Source of the DNA: Phragmites australis
Lineage: Eukaryota > Streptophyta > Magnoliopsida > Poales > Poaceae
Direction of reading: 5' to 3'
DNA length: 64,000 bases
NCBI RefSeq assembly: GCF_958298935.1
Contig: NC_084927.1
Coordinates: 19,103,501 to 19,167,500, forward strand
Every line of letters starts with the position of its first letter. Position 1 is the stretch's first letter. Positions 12,166 through 22,105 of the stretch are shown here, in pieces. The notes under the pieces are model-generated. The model ran no database searches, was not told where the DNA came from, and was given only the letters and a program-made list of their open reading frames with translations. The position numbers and the translations under genes are program-made.

Positions 12166-12490
12166 GGCAAAAATACGAATTTGTACAATATACATGAGTG
12201 TAATGAAATAGATAATATTTTTCTGTATTTACGATTTTAGTATCTATATTTGGCGCACGGTATGTCGAAAATGGTTTTTCGGAACACGGTGTACCGAAAA
12301 AGGCATTTTCAGCATACGGTGTGCCGAAAATCACCTGTATGGTGTGCCGAATGCAGTATTCGGCACACTGTGTGCTAAAAATCACCTGTATTTGGCACAT
12401 CATGTGCCGAATACAGGGGAAAGTGTATTCGGCACACTGTGTGCCGAAAATCACATGTATTCGGCACACAGTGTGCCGAAATACATGTTT
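12166..12490 (+). repeat. Left TIR of the MULE: array of short palindromes
   Basis: The outer end reads GGCAAAAATACGAATTTGTA, then come about eight variants of the palindrome CGGCACACGGTGTGCCG spaced about 25-35 bp apart. The spacers repeat AAAATCACCTGTAT-like text. Each unit could form a hairpin on its own. The array aligns with the reverse complement of 20280-20605 over nearly its full length with scattered substitutions. Confidence 0.9.
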
Positions 12491-12859
12491 TTTTTTGCCC
12501 GTGTGGCCGGTTCACTTGTGTCATCTGTTAATTTTAATATTTCATGTAATTGGCAACTTTCAACTAAATTTGAAACGAGTTGTTAATTTAACTGTCATTT
12601 TATCTTAGTGATTTGGCTCTTCATTTTATGTACTGATGTGTTGTTATTTCATGTAATTAGTAACTTTGAACAAAATTAGAAATTAGTTGCTAATTTAACT
12701 GTACATTTCAAAATGCATGAGTAAGAAAGCATATAGTCTCTAAGGCGGCAGACAGTCTTAACACTTAGGTATGTTTGAACATGCACAACATTAACTCTTG
12801 TATCATTGATTATCTCAAGATGGCGGCGGAAAGTGACGGCGTAGATTAGCGAAAGAATG

Positions 12860-13640
12860 TCAGTTGTGCCAGTCAAGACTATCAGGGTAAGATGATTGTC
12901 GTCTCTGAGGTGGTGGTTGGAAGTTAGGAGGACGGGTACAAGAAAAACCGACATCATCTTCACAGTCATCACGGTCCTCCGGAGATAGAGGCCTCGGAGG
13001 GAGGGGTCGAGGTGGCATGAAATCGTCGTCGTCGTCGTCATCGTCTTGAGGTATCACGATACGAGCACGTGCTTTTGTAGTGTTCGTTGAACCTTCTCCT
13101 GTATGGCTGGTGGACCGTCGAGGTATTGGTGGAATGAAATCATCATCAGCTCTTGTACCCGTTAGGTTCACTGATCTTCTTCGTTTTCTACGCGAACCAG
13201 GTATCACACCTCCGCCGAAGAGCATATGCATTGCCAAGAAGTGTGAGATTTCTTTGTTGATTAACTCTGCATCTTCTAGGAACGCCTAAAGCAGAAGAGA
13301 GGTATTCGAATCAATAGCAATAAGATAAGTATGGTGATTAAATAGAAAATGACGAACCTATATGTGGGATGCATACTGGTCGGGCAACATCACCATCCTT
13401 CTTTGCCTCATACAGAAACCCAGCATAAAAGGATGGTCGGCTAGTTCGCACACCCTGAGGTATATTTGGCGGCGCTCATGCAAGAGGATCCTAAGGTCGT
13501 CGGTTGTTACATGTAGCAGTGGAACGGTGAACGTAGAACATGACGATCTTGCATGCAATTTAGACACAGTTTGGATTAGATTGCTCTCTTTGAAGGGATC
13601 ATCCTCCATGCACAACCTGCAAGGAGGCATTTAATGCTAT
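12860..13640 (-). CDS. Unrecognised ORF of the MULE, probably two exons
   Basis: The first exon is about 13630-13358. It starts MPPCRLCMEDDPFKESN or joins upstream through a TTGCAG acceptor, and includes HERRQIYLRVCELADHPFMLGF. The second covers about 13290-12860: AFLEDAELINKEISHFLAMHMLF, then a basic RRKRRR cluster, an acidic run of eight aspartates, and a Pro/Arg-rich tail ending YPDSLDWHN. An intron of about 70 bp is suggested between them. Both exons are open. I do not recognise the family. The basic cluster could be a nuclear localisation signal. It lies downstream of the PMD gene on the same strand and may be a third cargo gene or the terminal exons of a longer transcript. Confidence 0.4.
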
Positions 13641-13973
13641 ATCGATCGTTGTAGGTGTCCATGGGAAGCCAGTACTAGAATATCCCGCAATATAGGTATT
13701 GATCTTTCACTGCAACTTTTTTGCTCTGCACCAAAGCACAAATTGCTGGTTATTTAATAAACATTAAACAGGTATGAAATATCGTAAATGATATATACAA
13801 ATGCTTAATAAGTTACTCATAAATAAGTTATATGTCCTAATTAGTTGACAAAGATTTATGTAAATTAAATGTAATTACTTGAACACTGAAGTGTATGGCA
13901 TAGTAGAAATGAGTACATAATATAGTGAATAACACATAGTACATATGAGTACACAATATATTGCACTGGCTCA

Positions 13974-16287
13974 TTAACGACGCCGACGCCGCAAGCAATC
14001 CCCAGGAGTGTAAGCGTCTGACGGGTGTGTGGCCCTCATCCCAGCGGCCTGAGTTGGCCCCTGCCACGTGTGCCCTTGGTCGTCATCTTCATCATCGTGC
14101 TGTGTTCCAACTCCACCAAATGTGTATCCAGAACGGCTAACTCGGACCTGCATGTACCATGATGTAGGATCGTCATGCGGGAGTGTGGATGCCGGTAGTA
14201 CGTGCTCGGATGGAGTTCGAAATGCTGAAGTCTCAGCTTCCTGGTACCACTGTGAACTCCCAGGTGCATTGGGATATTGGGGGTATTGGCCACTCAGTAG
14301 CTCGATGAAGCTGTCCGCTTGCAATGCAACAGCCCAGTCAAAATCTTGTGTGCCGCTCCAGGTTGACGTCTGCTGCGTGCAGTCAATGACATCATCACGG
14401 TGAGTTGATAATACTGGTGGAGGTGTCTGCATAGCCTGAGTAGGTTGTGTGAACTGAGGGGGCTGGGAACCCAGTGTACACTCCTCGGGAGCAGGAGCCT
14501 CGGTCATCTCCTCGGCTCCAGCACAAGAACGTGTTACATGATGGGCCGCAGACGAAGGTGCCTCCCATGAATGTGCCTCATGAGCACTGGACGAGCGCAT
14601 GCTGTGGGAGGCACGAGACGGTTCCAAGGCGGGTACGTCGTAGCCCCTAGAACACGGGGCACAACCATCTAGATCACGTATCGCGGACAACAAGCGAGAC
14701 CCTCTCGTCCTCATGTAGTCCCGGAGAGGGTGCCGATCCCTTCGCGTGGATGACCCACTTGCTTCCCCACATGCATGCTCCGCATGCCTATGCATTTCGT
14801 ACCCCGCTTCGGTCTGTAGTTGTTGAGGGTTATATCAGTAATACGGATGAGAAACTAATGAAAATCATTATAAGTACAACATCACTTACCACCACATGAA
14901 GAAGCAGGCACGATCTTCGGGGAAAGGTCTGGGGGCTGACGATACGTTGCCGCTGAGTAAGGTAGCACGCGTGCGTGAACGGTACCACGAAAGGTACTCC
15001 CAGTACGTGCCGTTATCGTACTGTCCCGCAGGAATGACGACATCCACTGGGCCTGACTGCATCCACCAGGTTATGTGCTCTGCATTAATCTCTGACCAGT
15101 CATGTGTGCCTGCGTTCCCTTGTGCACTCCTCTTGTACGTGACATAAACAGTTACAATTTCGTAACACAATAATGGTACGTACAATAACACACTTACTCA
15201 TGCGCTGGACCAACGTCTCGTGGGGTACTGGCACCAACTGACGATGACCAAACTGTCTCTGTACACGATCAGGAGAATACACTCCCACATTGTTCATGTA
15301 AAGCAAGAAACATCTGATCATCCATAAGTCGAAGTCATGGAAACAAGAGGATGCGATGAGGCTGCCGGTCGCAATTTCGGCCACTCGTTCCCTACGCCAT
15401 GGATCCCATTCCACAAGGTCGGCGCTGAGGAAGTCAAGGTCACTGATCACCCGGGAGTAGTTTCCATGATCTTGCTGGTGAGTTCATCGCAGCCTGGCAT
15501 GAATCCACCGATACCCCATCGTTGGCCTCATGTCGTCGGCAACGCCATCGGAGATGGGAACTGGATAGTAGGATCTTGCTCACATGCGGTTGACAAACCG
15601 GGAGATACTCCTAGCTCCAGAGCTGCAGAAGGTGTAGGCAGCCAGAAATAGAACCCATCTTCGTTGACCATTGGGTAGCGGCACACAATCCTTTGTATGT
15701 AGCGGCCAACACAGCAGATCCCCAACTGTAAGGTGTCGGCTCGTACGGACGTGATGCGAGCTGACACGCTAACCATACAATATGCGGAAGTACAATCGCC
15801 TGCCGTGTTACATAATATAATGCCTCCCAGCAAGATGTACAAGTACACCTCGTAATGTTGCATAACTGTTGCCTCGTCCGCATCCGGTGGGCAAGGGCCA
15901 AACTGTGGTAGCCTATGAATCCATGACATGGAGAGCCCAATATCCTTCATGTCATATTACACATTAAACCTACAAGATACAGAGATTCAATGAACCACGA
16001 ACAACACTGTAACGTATGAAATGCTTTATGTAACAAATAATTACCTGCCCTGAATATAACTATTCCACTGCTCCTTTTGCTGGTCGTGAAAGTACTAACG
16101 GGGTGCCCCTTATCGGGAGCCCGGTCAGCATGGCCATGTCCCGCAAAGTAACGGTCATCTCTCCACAAGAAAAGTGGAGCGTGTGCATCTCAGGACGCCA
16201 GCGGTCGACAAGGCCTGTGAGCAGTGAGACCTCGATCGGCGGCAGGGGAGTCCTGCTACCACCCTCCATAGGAGCTCCTGCCATCAT
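13974..16287 (-). pseudogene. Plant mobile domain (PMD, aminotransferase-like) protein, broken
   Basis: The PMD family occurs both in MULE-borne genes and in plant silencing and meristem-maintenance factors; no catalytic role is established for the MULE-borne copies. Exons read right to left. About 16287-16060 has LPPIEVSLLTGLVDRWRPE, TLHFSCGEMTVTLRD and AMLTGLPIRGTPL. About 15950-15530 has LSMSWIHRLPQF, YILLGGIILCNTAGD, WLACQLASRPYEPTPYSWG and SISGCLHLLQLWS. About 15450-15200 has LVEWDPWRRERVAE and YSPDRVQRQFGHRQLVP. About 15130-14886 has DWSEINAEHITWW. About 14800-13974 is a Ser/Thr/Pro-rich tail ending TPGDCLRRRRR. A frameshift near 15785 (after NTAGD) and an in-frame TAG after LQLWS break it. 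The order and motifs fit PMD well. Confidence 0.8.
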
Positions 16288-16733
16288 AAGAGCGAACGGT
16301 TGTAGTCCAGCCTGTGCGAGTGGCTTGTGGAATCAAGGTCTAACTCCTTAAGCTTGCGCACACTCCTGAAACGCAACGGGACCAACTACAAAGGTATGCA
16401 ATACATTTATTGAGTAAGTACCAAGTTATCAGAGCAATTAAAATTCACGTATTATCGTTGTACCTGTTGACCTGCGAAAATCATCCTTTCCCTATGGTTC
16501 TCGTCGTACCATAGCTGAAGAAGCTCAGGAAGGTGAACGTGAGCCATGCCAATAATTTCAAGTCGCATGGTTCAATTACAAAACAACGTAAGATAACAAC
16601 TATTACAAAATAGATAGAACAACTAATACGTGCATAACAAATTACAATAAAATCCATGTTTCCAATAAACTTCATAAAACAAACTCAATGGCAACAAATC
16701 TAATACATTCCAGTTCGATCATAGCCTAATAGT

Positions 16734-19010
16734 TTACCGCCGGGTCGGACAAGTCCTCCTGTCATGGCCAGATTGTTTGCATATTTTGCACCTACATAGT
16801 CCATCAACAGCATCTGCTGCATCCATGTCACCTTGCAGCCTCATGGCTCTAGGCCTTCCAGGATCTGTGCGTCTGGCTCTGGGATAAGGTACCCACTTAG
16901 GCCCCTCAATTGCTTTGTAGCTGGTTCCGATGTTGAAAAAACGCATCTTTGGAAGCCATGTGCTCCTCAGTGCATCGATCGTGAAATAGGGTGATACGTA
17001 TTGTGATCCGTCGTTGCCGCCCATGTCCTTGCAAGCGGCCAAGACATGGGAGCACAGATATGGTGCAGTTTTGGCTTATTGCATGTGCACTTCACCTCGT
17101 GAGGACCAATTTAACATTGTTGCACGGTGTCCCCCGCGCTGTATCCTAAAGTGTACCGACGACGACACATGACCTCAAATTCATTGTTGGCCCGGTCGTA
17201 GATCCTAGTCTGATGAAAGTGTGCCTTACTCCTCCTTCTGGATAAGATTTCCTCCATCTTAAGTGCAAACCGCGTGCTGCACTCCATTGCAGCTATACCA
17301 CGGTCTCGAAAGTAGTCATCCGTTCTATAGAATGTGAGCTCAATGATGGCACACAACGGGAGGCCACGTACACCCTTTAAGACATTGTTGAACGCCTCCG
17401 CTGTGTTCGTTGTCATGATCGTATACCTAATATAAGAGACAAAAATTTTAGATGGAATATTTTCGTAACCAAAAGTAAAATACGATCTTTCAAACGCTAT
17501 GTTCTAACCTGGAACCGTGAGTGTCATGGATTAGGGCCCAACGCTCCGCTGGCTTTCCCGCTATCCACTGGCTAAACGTAGCATCTGAACGACTAATGAT
17601 GGTTTTGCCCCCCACCATTTGCGTCCGCAGATGGTCCTCCTGTGCTTCCTGCTCTGCCATCATCTTTTGAGTGGTCGCATTTAACTCTCGTCATATCTCG
17701 TTGAACTTCGCCTGCTGGTTCTGAAGACACAACCATTTGAACCTCTTTACAAGACCCTTGTTGTGGTACCTTAAGTAAAGGTTCGCACCTAGGTGTTGCA
17801 TGCAATGGAGTGGTTTGTGCTGTCATGTGTCATGCAGCACTTCCAACGCATGCAAGAAGCCCTTGTTGCGGTCTGAGATGATGCAGACTCGTTCCCTATT
17901 GCCGACAACATGTTTCCTCACCAAGGTGAGGAACCACAACCAACTATCATTGTTCTTACTCTCAACCATTGCATATGCGAGAGGAATGATCTGATTGTTT
18001 GCATCCGCCGTCATCGCTGTCATTAGGTTACCATGGTACTTGCCGCTAAGAAATGTGGCATCCACACATACCACTGGCTTGCAATGTCTGAAAGCTTCGA
18101 TGCATTGAGCAAAGGACCAGAAAAACCTAATGAGGTATCGGTCGGTGCTGCTGTATGACCCATCCTCCAGTCTGATCGGCTCATCAGCCATGGCCCACTG
18201 GGTCCCTGAATTGGTCATGGCAATCTTCTGCAGCATCCTCGGTGCATAGTGGTACGACTCTTCGAAACTTCCAAACAACATCTTCAACATCTTCTACTTC
18301 GCTTGCCACGCGGTGTGGTAATTGATTAGCATACCCGTCTTAGTCTGCACCTCCTCCATAATGAATTTTGGTGACAAACATATGTTTGTGCCAACAAGGG
18401 TGATGAGGAGTTGGGCTATGAACCTCGCATCAACAGCGTGGCTCACATTCCTAATAGCCTCTTCGCTGCATGTATGTGGGGTGTGTCTACTCAGCATAAA
18501 ATAGTTCTCGTGCTTTAGCTTATGTACTTGTACGAAGTAAGGATAATTTGGGTGCTTGATACACCTGACCTCATACTCCGTATGGTTAGACCGGGCGCAC
18601 TTGTGGTCCCTTCTTGTGATTACAGTATAGTTGCTGATAAAGTGGATGACCTCCTCCCTGTTCTAAAACCGTTGTCCCACCTAAATGTCGCTATTCTGGT
18701 ATCCCCAGTTATATAGGGTGTTATACTCAATGATGGTACAATCTAGCAGCCTAGAACCATGAAAGTACTGGATCGCCGGCACCAGGTCATCATTGTCAGC
18801 ACCTTCTTCGTCCCCACTACCACCGGCTTCATCATCCATGCATCCTGCATCTACCTCACCATGGTCCACTTCAGGTCCCTCTGTACCAGAAGTGCCCTCC
18901 CTGACATTCCCTCCCGCCTTATCATGCATCACATTATGGTCTGATCCTTCCACACTAGGCACCACTTCACCATGCACCGGTCGTGATACTATGTTTCCGT
19001 ACACTCCCAT
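16734..19010 (-). pseudogene. MULE transposase (MuDR type), disrupted
   Basis: The N-terminus is acidic (MGVYGNIVSRPV). A MuDR-type zinc region follows: CARSNHTEYEVRCIKH, then SRHTPHTCSEEA. The DDE core has PVVCVDATFLSGKYHGNLM (about 18060), PLAYAMVESKNNDSWLWFL and CIISDRNKGFLHALE (about 17860), then CMQHLGANL. After a small intron (about 17427-17508) come TNTAEAFNNVLKGVRGLP, a SWIM zinc finger (CTCNKPKLHHIC, about 17060-17095) and a terminal CCHC knuckle (CKICKQSGHDRRTC). In-frame stops lie at 18681-18683, 18663-18665, 18294-18296, 17823-17825, 17691-17693 and 17111-17113, and a frameshift splits the SWIM finger near 17060. Several stops fit C-to-T decay of Gln, Trp or Arg codons. Confidence 0.9.
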
Positions 19011-19360
19011 TTCAAAGTTCCTCTAATACCTTGTGTGAGTACAAGGCCTATACGTTGTTCCTTCTCAAATCGAATAACGTATGGACAATGAGCGAGCTGT
19101 TTGGCACAAACCGTGACCGTACACCCTCTAGGACAACATTGTAGGACTGTTAGTTCAAACGTAAAAGGCTCATAACATGTGATTTAAGCCTTCTAGATCA
19201 ATAGGTAGCTCAACCGTACTCTCTACGTGCTGGTAGTTCTGAATTGACATGAGTCTCCCATGTAAAACAGCGGGATGTTCTCCATAATAAATATGGATAG
19301 TCATAGCGTCTCTGCTAAATAAACGTAAATGGGCAAATAACTACTTAGATGTATGTTTTA

Positions 19361-19975
19361 TACCTACTATATTTTTATCAACTTAATACCATTTAACCAG
19401 TGTATTCGAACGGAATAAATACTCTACTTTCTCTAATTATATTTTTTATTCTACATATTAAGTACATACATAATCTACGTACAAAATTACTGTTACACTA
19501 TAATAGATTCTGTTACGAGATCATAAAATATGCAAATATTATACCTACTCTATTTTATCAACTTAATACCATTTAACCAATGTATTCGAACGGAATAAAT
19601 ACTCTACTTGCTCTAATTACATTTTCTAATCTAAATATTAAGATTACTGTTACACTATAGTAGATTCTGTTGCGAGATCATACCATATGCAAATATTATA
19701 CCTACTCTATTTTATCAACTTAATATCATTTAACCAATATATTCGAATGGAATAAATACTCTACTTCCTCTAATTACATTTTCTAATCTAAATATTAAGT
19801 AGATACATAATTTAGGATAAAAATAACTAGATGATTCTGTTATGACATCATAAATATGCAAATATTATACCTACTATATTTTATCAACTTTAATAAATAC
19901 TCTAATTCCTCTAATTACATCTACACATCTAAATATTACGTACATACATAATCTGCGTACTTACTATTACGGAAG
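19361..19975. repeat. AT-rich tandem repeat, four copies, inside the MULE
   Basis: Units begin TACCTACTMTATTTTATCAA at 19361, 19542, 19699 and 19868, giving periods of 181, 157 and 169 bp; the fourth copy is partial. Shared blocks include ACTTAATACCATTTAACC, TCGAACGGAATAAATACTC and ATATGCAAATATTA. The array lies between the right-end promoter and the transposase start. It could be leader, intron or enhancer-like spacer. Confidence 0.85.
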
Positions 19976-20150
19976 ACTGTCCTCTTCACGCGCTGCTGCA
20001 CTATAGCTCCTCGCGCTCGACTACTGCTTCAAATGTTGCTCGCGCTCGCGCTCACCTGCTGCTCTGCTCACACACTGAACTCGCTCTGCTCGCCGTCACT
20101 CTGCTCACGCTCGCTCTGCACGAATGCAGAAGATGGAGCGAACGGAGCCC

Positions 20151-20157
20151 TTTTATA
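20151..20157 (-). promoter_or_regulatory. TATA box of the MULE transposase gene
   Basis: On the minus strand the sequence reads GCTATAAAAGGGCTCC, a strong plant TATA box just inside the right TIR and followed by a GC-rich leader (about 20130 down to 19985). It points toward the transposase. Location and direction fit transcription from the element's own end. Confidence 0.6.
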
Positions 20158-20279
20158 GCTGTACGATGCGAATCATCAGCTCCGGCCGGCCGTGTCCGCA
20201 TGCATAAAGAAAACAACACGCATAAAGAAAAAGCAAAAGCGAAAGCGAAAAGAAAAGAAAAAGTAAAGCGCGACGTGAC

Positions 20280-20605
20280 ACGACGTGACGGGAAAAGTGT
20301 ATTTTTGGCACACGGCGTGCTAAATACATGTGATTTTTGGCACACGGTGTGCCGAAAATACACTTTTCCCTGTATTCAGCATACGGTGTGCCTAATACAA
20401 GTGATTTTCGGCACACCGTGTGCCGAATACAGTGTATTCAGCGTACGGTGTGCCGAAAATGCCTTTTTCGGTACACCGTGTCCCGAAAAACTATTTTCAG
20501 CACACCGTGCACCGAATACAGATGCTAAAATCGTAAATACATAAAAAAAATTGTCCATTTCATTAAATATGCTCAAATATATTATACAAATTCGTATTTA
20601 GACCG
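20280..20605 (-). repeat. Right TIR of the MULE: array of short palindromes
   Basis: Reverse complement of the left TIR. From the outer end it reads CGGTCTAAATACGAATTTGTA, followed by about eight CGGCACACGGTGTGCCG-type palindromes and the same spacers. The inner boundary near 20280 merges into element-specific sequence. Confidence 0.9.
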
Positions 20606-20614
20606 CTCAGAATG

Positions 20615-21698
20615 ACATGGATACAATGCCAAGCCAACTGAGCTGCATGTAAAACCATGGGCTGAGAACCAAGCCTCAGCTTGGAGGATTTGCGTGACCT
20701 AGGTTTGCTCCTTTTGTACCGTACTAAGGTGAAATTTTTTTTTAGTGGTAAATAACTAATTTCTTTTTAGTGGTAAATAACTATATGTTGATGATGAGAT
20801 ATATGTGGTGACTTTGCAATCTTTAAATTTTGTCTCTAATCTTTGGAAGGTGTTGGGTGATGATATAAGTGTTTGCGTATACCTTCCCGTTGTACTTATA
20901 TTTTTTAAAAACAAAGAATTAATGGGCTCGATCAAGCAGACAAGTAATAATGGGCCCGCGAATGGGCCCTCGGCCATAGAATTACCAGGCCGTTAATTTC
21001 TTACAGAAATGATGGAGCTTCCAGTACACGAAAGCTAATTAAAGGCAGAGGACAGTTGGGGCAGTGCACAGACAGGACGCTAACCACTTGGCCCTGTGCG
21101 ATTGGGCTCTTGTCAGCGTCCTTTGCACCGGACACTGATCTGATTATCCATTGATCATTACTACTCCAACTTGCTTACGTGGCAATTACAAAAGAACATT
21201 TGAATAGGGGGTCTCGAATCATATGGGAGATCATTTATCTGGAAATTACTTGCGGCAGTCAGTCATAACTAGTGCACCTACCATTTTACTATAAATCTAT
21301 ACTTGTACCTGAAAGTATCTAGAGATAAAGAGAGATGCCCGAATGCGCAGGAAAACAAGAGGATTGGAGTACCGGACCTGCACCTGCAAGCATTCATGCA
21401 CATAATGGTTGCCTGTTTCAGTTTCATGAAAGTTCACAGGGCATATGCACCATGGCGAAGGACTACTCAACTCTATAAATATTAACCGCATCGGACAGTG
21501 CTCTGCCTTCCTTCTCAACCGAATCTGCAACACGATATCCTACATTAACCACCCCCGTACCTACATTGAGAAAAATTTGGTTGAGGTCCCGCAATTCGTA
21601 CCCAAGGTGTGCCATTAAGGTCATGTACAAGTGGTGTCCCCTCACCTTAGCAGTCTACCGAATGGCGAAAACCTTATGTGAAAGACAGATGCAGAAAA
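20615..21698. other. Intergenic stretch with no gene seen
   Basis: Mixed AT-rich sequence between the MULE target site and the MITE at 21702. I see only short ORFs without recognisable motifs and no clear repeat structure. Confidence 0.5.
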
Positions 21699-21701
21699 TA
21701 A

Positions 21702-22102
21702 GACCGTCTCTAAGATCAAATCCAATGGCTTCCCTTCGCGGGGGAGATTCCCGTCGTGAAGGGATTCCTGTTCCCTTCAGCGCTCCAACGGTTTCCCTTC
21801 ACGGTTCTCTTCACGACGGAATTTCCAGGATCATTCCCTTCAGGACGGGATTATCTCTCCTTTCCCTTCACGACCCGATTCCCTTCCCCGTTCCCATTCC
21901 CTTTATTTCCTCTCATCTCCAACAGCTTCCCTTCGAGGGGAATCGCGAAGGGAAAATAGAGAGAATCCCATTCTAAAGAGAATGACATTGAGAATCTCTT
22001 TGTGATGGGAACCGTGAAGGGAAACCGTTGAAGTGCTGAAGGGAACGAAAATCCGTTTGTAAAGGGATTTTGGTCCCTGATAGGAATCCTTTGGAGATGG
22101 TC
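21702..22102. mobile_element. MITE with long TIRs, TAA target duplication
   Basis: A 401 bp element flanked by TAA (21699-21701 and 22103-22105). Ends are GACCGTCTCTAAG and the complement of GACCATCTCCAAAGG. The inverted repeats extend well inward through CCCTTCAGCRCTYCAACGG and TTTCCCTTCACGGTT blocks present in both arms, so nearly the whole element can fold back. The 3 bp TAA duplication suggests the PIF/Harbinger (Tourist) group. Confidence 0.75.
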
Positions 22103-22105
22103 TAA

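Larger units (their letters stand above)
12166..20605 (-). mobile_element. Mutator-like element (MULE) with palindromic TIRs, transposase and PMD gene
   Basis: An 8.44 kb element bounded by inverted repeats of about 320 bp. Its 9 bp target duplication matches at 8 of 9 bases: CTCAGGATG (12157-12165) and CTCAGAATG (20606-20614). Nine-base duplications are the MULE hallmark. All gene-like sequences lie on the minus strand: transposase (19010-16734), a plant-mobile-domain gene (16287-13974) and a third ORF (about 13640-12860). A TATA box at 20151-20157 sits just inside the right TIR. AT-rich tandem repeats (19361-19975) lie between that promoter and the transposase. Both recognisable genes are broken, so the copy is not autonomous. 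Confidence 0.9.

Noticed and set aside
12240..12480. Regularly spaced repeats that look like a CRISPR array
   Set aside because: The genome is a plant nuclear one, the units are palindromic transposon TIR motifs and the spacers are similar to each other.
12158..12608. Short ORFs with repeated CRI/HMMC-type peptides in the MULE TIR, and the mirror set at 20052-20576
   Set aside because: They are translations of the palindromic repeat units on either strand, not genes.
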